From the NCBI GenBank assembly GCA_963813375.1, contig CAWEYT010000022.1, positions 1 through 64,000 of the forward strand: a stretch of 64,000 nt of DNA, in the 5' to 3' direction. The first letter of the stretch is position 1. Every line of letters starts with the position of its first letter. A program made the position numbers and the translations under genes. This stretch comes from DASTFY01 sp963813375 (lineage in GTDB: Bacteria > Actinomycetota > Acidimicrobiia > Acidimicrobiales > Ilumatobacteraceae). Positions 62,372-64,000 of this stretch are shown here, piece by piece. The notes below the pieces were generated by a model, which saw only the letters and a program-made list of their open reading frames with translations, was not told where the DNA came from and made no database searches.

Positions 62372-63034
62372 GTGTCAACCACCGAGACCCTGCCCACCGA
62401 AGGCCCAGTCGACACCAGCCCGGTCGCGCAGGCGAAGGTCGTGAAGGTCAAGCGGCGCACCGTGGACGCGGTGCTCATCGCCCTGGGCGCCGTCGTGACC
62501 GTCGTGCTGTTCGTGGCCGGGGGCCTGCTCACCTGGGGCAGCCGGTTCGCCAACGACTACGTGAGCGATGAGCTCACGGCGCAGAACATCTTCTTCCCCG
62601 ACCGCGCCGCCCTGGAGGAGGAAGGTCGCACCGACCTGCTGGGCTACGCCGGGGAGCAGGTGACCACCGGTTCGCAGGCCCAGGCCTACGCCAGCTACAT
62701 CGGCCACCACCTGGAGGGCATCGCCGACGGCGCCACCTACGCCGACCTGGGAGGCCCGGAGCGGGCTGCCCGGGCCGAGGTGCAGGCGGCCATCGACAGC
62801 GGCGCCGATGAGGCGACCGTGACCGAGCTGCAGGCGACCGCCGATGAGTTCACCAACAATCGCAACACCCTCTTCAAGGGCGAGACGTTGCGTGGTCTGC
62901 TGCTGTCGACCTACGCCTGGTCGACCATCGGGCGGATCGCGGGGATCGCCGCCATCGCGGCCTTCGTGGCGGGGTTCGCCATGCTGGTCCTCGTGATCCT
63001 GGGGGTCGTGCACCGCCAGCGGCTGACGACCTGA
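62372..63034 (+). CDS. hypothetical membrane protein with two membrane segments
   Basis: A 220-residue protein with an N-terminal helix (AVLIALGAVVTVVLFVAGGLL) and a C-terminal helix (IAGIAAIAAFVAGFAMLVLVILG) flanking an extracytoplasmic domain of about 120 residues (GSQAQAYASYIGHHLEGIAD, TVTELQATADEFTNNRNTLF). Start GTG 62372 with AAAGGA upstream, 35 bp after the oxidase gene, so it is probably cotranscribed. It may be a membrane partner of that oxidase. No family recognised. Confidence 0.8.
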   Translation: MSTTETLPTEGPVDTSPVAQAKVVKVKRRTVDAVLIALGAVVTVVLFVAGGLLTWGSRFANDYVSDELTAQNIFFPDRAALEEEGRTDLLGYAGEQVTTGSQAQAYASYIGHHLEGIADGATYADLGGPERAARAEVQAAIDSGADEATVTELQATADEFTNNRNTLFKGETLRGLLLSTYAWSTIGRIAGIAAIAAFVAGFAMLVLVILGVVHRQRLTT

Positions 63035-63161
63035 CCCTGTCCGCCCCCCAACGGCGGTGGCGCCGGTCGGCCTCCGGGCCGGCCGGCGCCATCGCGTCGC
63101 GCCGGTACCATCGCCGACCACGACCACGAGCGTTCCCTCCCGAGCTCCCTTCACGATCGGA

Positions 63162-64000
63162 GTGCTGCATCCGGGCGCCATGGGCGTCACCGTCGCCGCG
63201 GCCGCCCGCGCCGCGGGGCACCGGGTCCTCTGGGCGTCCACCGGGAGGTCGGGGGCGACCGCCCAGCGCGCCGAGCAGGCCGCCATCGAGGACGTGGGAA
63301 CGCTCGTCGAGTTGTGCGGCCGTAGCGACGTGGTGCTCAGCGTGTGCCCACCCGACGCCGCGACCGCCATCGCCGGCGCGGTCGCCGACGCCGGGTTCGC
63401 AGGCCTCTTCGTCGACGCCAACGCGATCGCCCCCGGCACGATGAGCGTCGTCGCCGAGCTCGTCACCGCCGGTGGAGCAGACGTGGTCGACGGCGGGATC
63501 GTCGGGCCGCCCGCGCAGCAGCCCGGCACCACGCGGCTCTACCTGTCCGGCCCACGTGCGGCCGACGTGGCCGCGGTGTTCACCGGCTCCGTCCTGGAGG
63601 CGGCGGTCGTCGGGGAGGAGCTGGGCGCCGCGTCCGCGCTCAAGATGTGTTACGCCGCCTACACGAAGGGCGCCGCCGCCCTGCTGCTCGCCGTGGCCGC
63701 CCTCGCCCGGGCCACCGGGGTGGACGCGCCGCTGGTGGCGGAGTGGGCCCGCTCACAGCCCGGCCTGGCGGAACGGGCCAGCAGCACCGCCGCGGCGTCG
63801 GCACCGAAGGCCTGGCGCTGGACGGGCGAGATGGCCGAGATCGCGACGACGTTCGAGCAGGCCGGCCTCCCGGCCGGCTTCCACCGCGCGGCCGGCGAGG
63901 TCTTCGAGCGCCTGAGCCTCTTCAGGGACGGGCACGCCGACCTCGACGCCGTCCTCGAGGCGTTGGTCGGTGACGCCGGATCGGTCAGGCCGCCCGGCGC
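63162..64000 (+). CDS. 6-phosphogluconate/hydroxyisobutyrate-dehydrogenase-like protein with DUF1932 (partial)
   Basis: A NAD(P)-dependent dehydrogenase running off the right end of the window; about 280 residues are visible. The Rossmann motif is IGVLHPGAMGVTVAAAARAA, with the second block VVLSVCPPDAATAIAG. The catalytic Lys lies in ALKMCYAAYTKGAAALLLAV, and the C-terminal region matches the DUF1932 domain that completes this enzyme family. GTG 63162 is a nominal start: the protein should begin a few residues earlier, but no start codon is found there, so the true 5' end is uncertain. Substrate unknown. Confidence 0.85.
   Translation, partial: MLHPGAMGVTVAAAARAAGHRVLWASTGRSGATAQRAEQAAIEDVGTLVELCGRSDVVLSVCPPDAATAIAGAVADAGFAGLFVDANAIAPGTMSVVAELVTAGGADVVDGGIVGPPAQQPGTTRLYLSGPRAADVAAVFTGSVLEAAVVGEELGAASALKMCYAAYTKGAAALLLAVAALARATGVDAPLVAEWARSQPGLAERASSTAAASAPKAWRWTGEMAEIATTFEQAGLPAGFHRAAGEVFERLSLFRDGHADLDAVLEALVGDAGSVRPPG

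Overview
The window is about 70% G+C and codes densely on both strands. It carries many actinobacterial signatures: a UPF0182 membrane protein, a PAC2 protein, an SCO6745-type protein, GpgS, GlnD with two ACT domains, a GroEL controlled by CIRCE, and a DosR/DosS-like pair. The mix of families suggests the class Acidimicrobiia or a close relative, but this is inference: no rRNA or other phylogenetic marker is present. No stretch longer than about 300 bases lacks a gene or a described element.

Layout. 1-4597 looks like the end of an integrative element: a methyltransferase, an ABC exporter, a small protein and a tyrosine integrase that abuts the 3' end of an initiator tRNA gene (4598-4674). 4.7-12.5 kb holds a cell-envelope and proteolysis block (UPF0182, a DivIVA protein, a membrane Lon-PDZ protease, a HEAT protein). 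12.4-20.5 kb is mixed housekeeping (GNAT, SCO6745, a thioredoxin-like protein that appears to contain selenocysteine, PAC2, NUDIX, GlnD, a CoA-disulfide-reductase-like flavoprotein). 20.5-27 kb has an ECF sigma factor fused to its own anti-sigma domain and an exported domain, a divergent hypothetical gene, LarE, an alanyl-tRNA editing protein and a lipoprotein receptor. 27-34.5 kb has ChdC, an FtsH-like protease with a lipoprotein, a subtilase with a small inhibitor-like protein, FdhD and an aquaporin. 34.4-47.2 kb has nitrobindin, groL with two overlapping CIRCE operators, redox and metabolic enzymes, tRNA-Thr, superoxide dismutase, an Old Yellow Enzyme family protein, a fructosamine-kinase-like protein and a phosphotyrosine phosphatase. 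47.2-54 kb has a large FHA/FtsK-SpoIIIE (EssC/EccC-like) ATPase, a divergent regulator-like gene with eight phased GGTGAG repeats between them, and an NlpC/P60 hydrolase. 54.1-63 kb is a compact island resembling a DosR dormancy regulon: universal stress proteins, a DosR-like regulator, a DosS-like kinase, four PPOX-fold proteins and a multicopper oxidase, with DosR-box-like palindromes upstream of several genes. The window ends inside a DUF1932-type dehydrogenase.

Sequence quality. At least twenty conserved genes or gene parts switch reading frame by one base while the protein match continues on the other side. The breaks fall on housekeeping and accessory genes alike, so I read most as indel errors in the assembly rather than gene decay. 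Such genes are given here as single CDS spanning both frames, with the break position stated.
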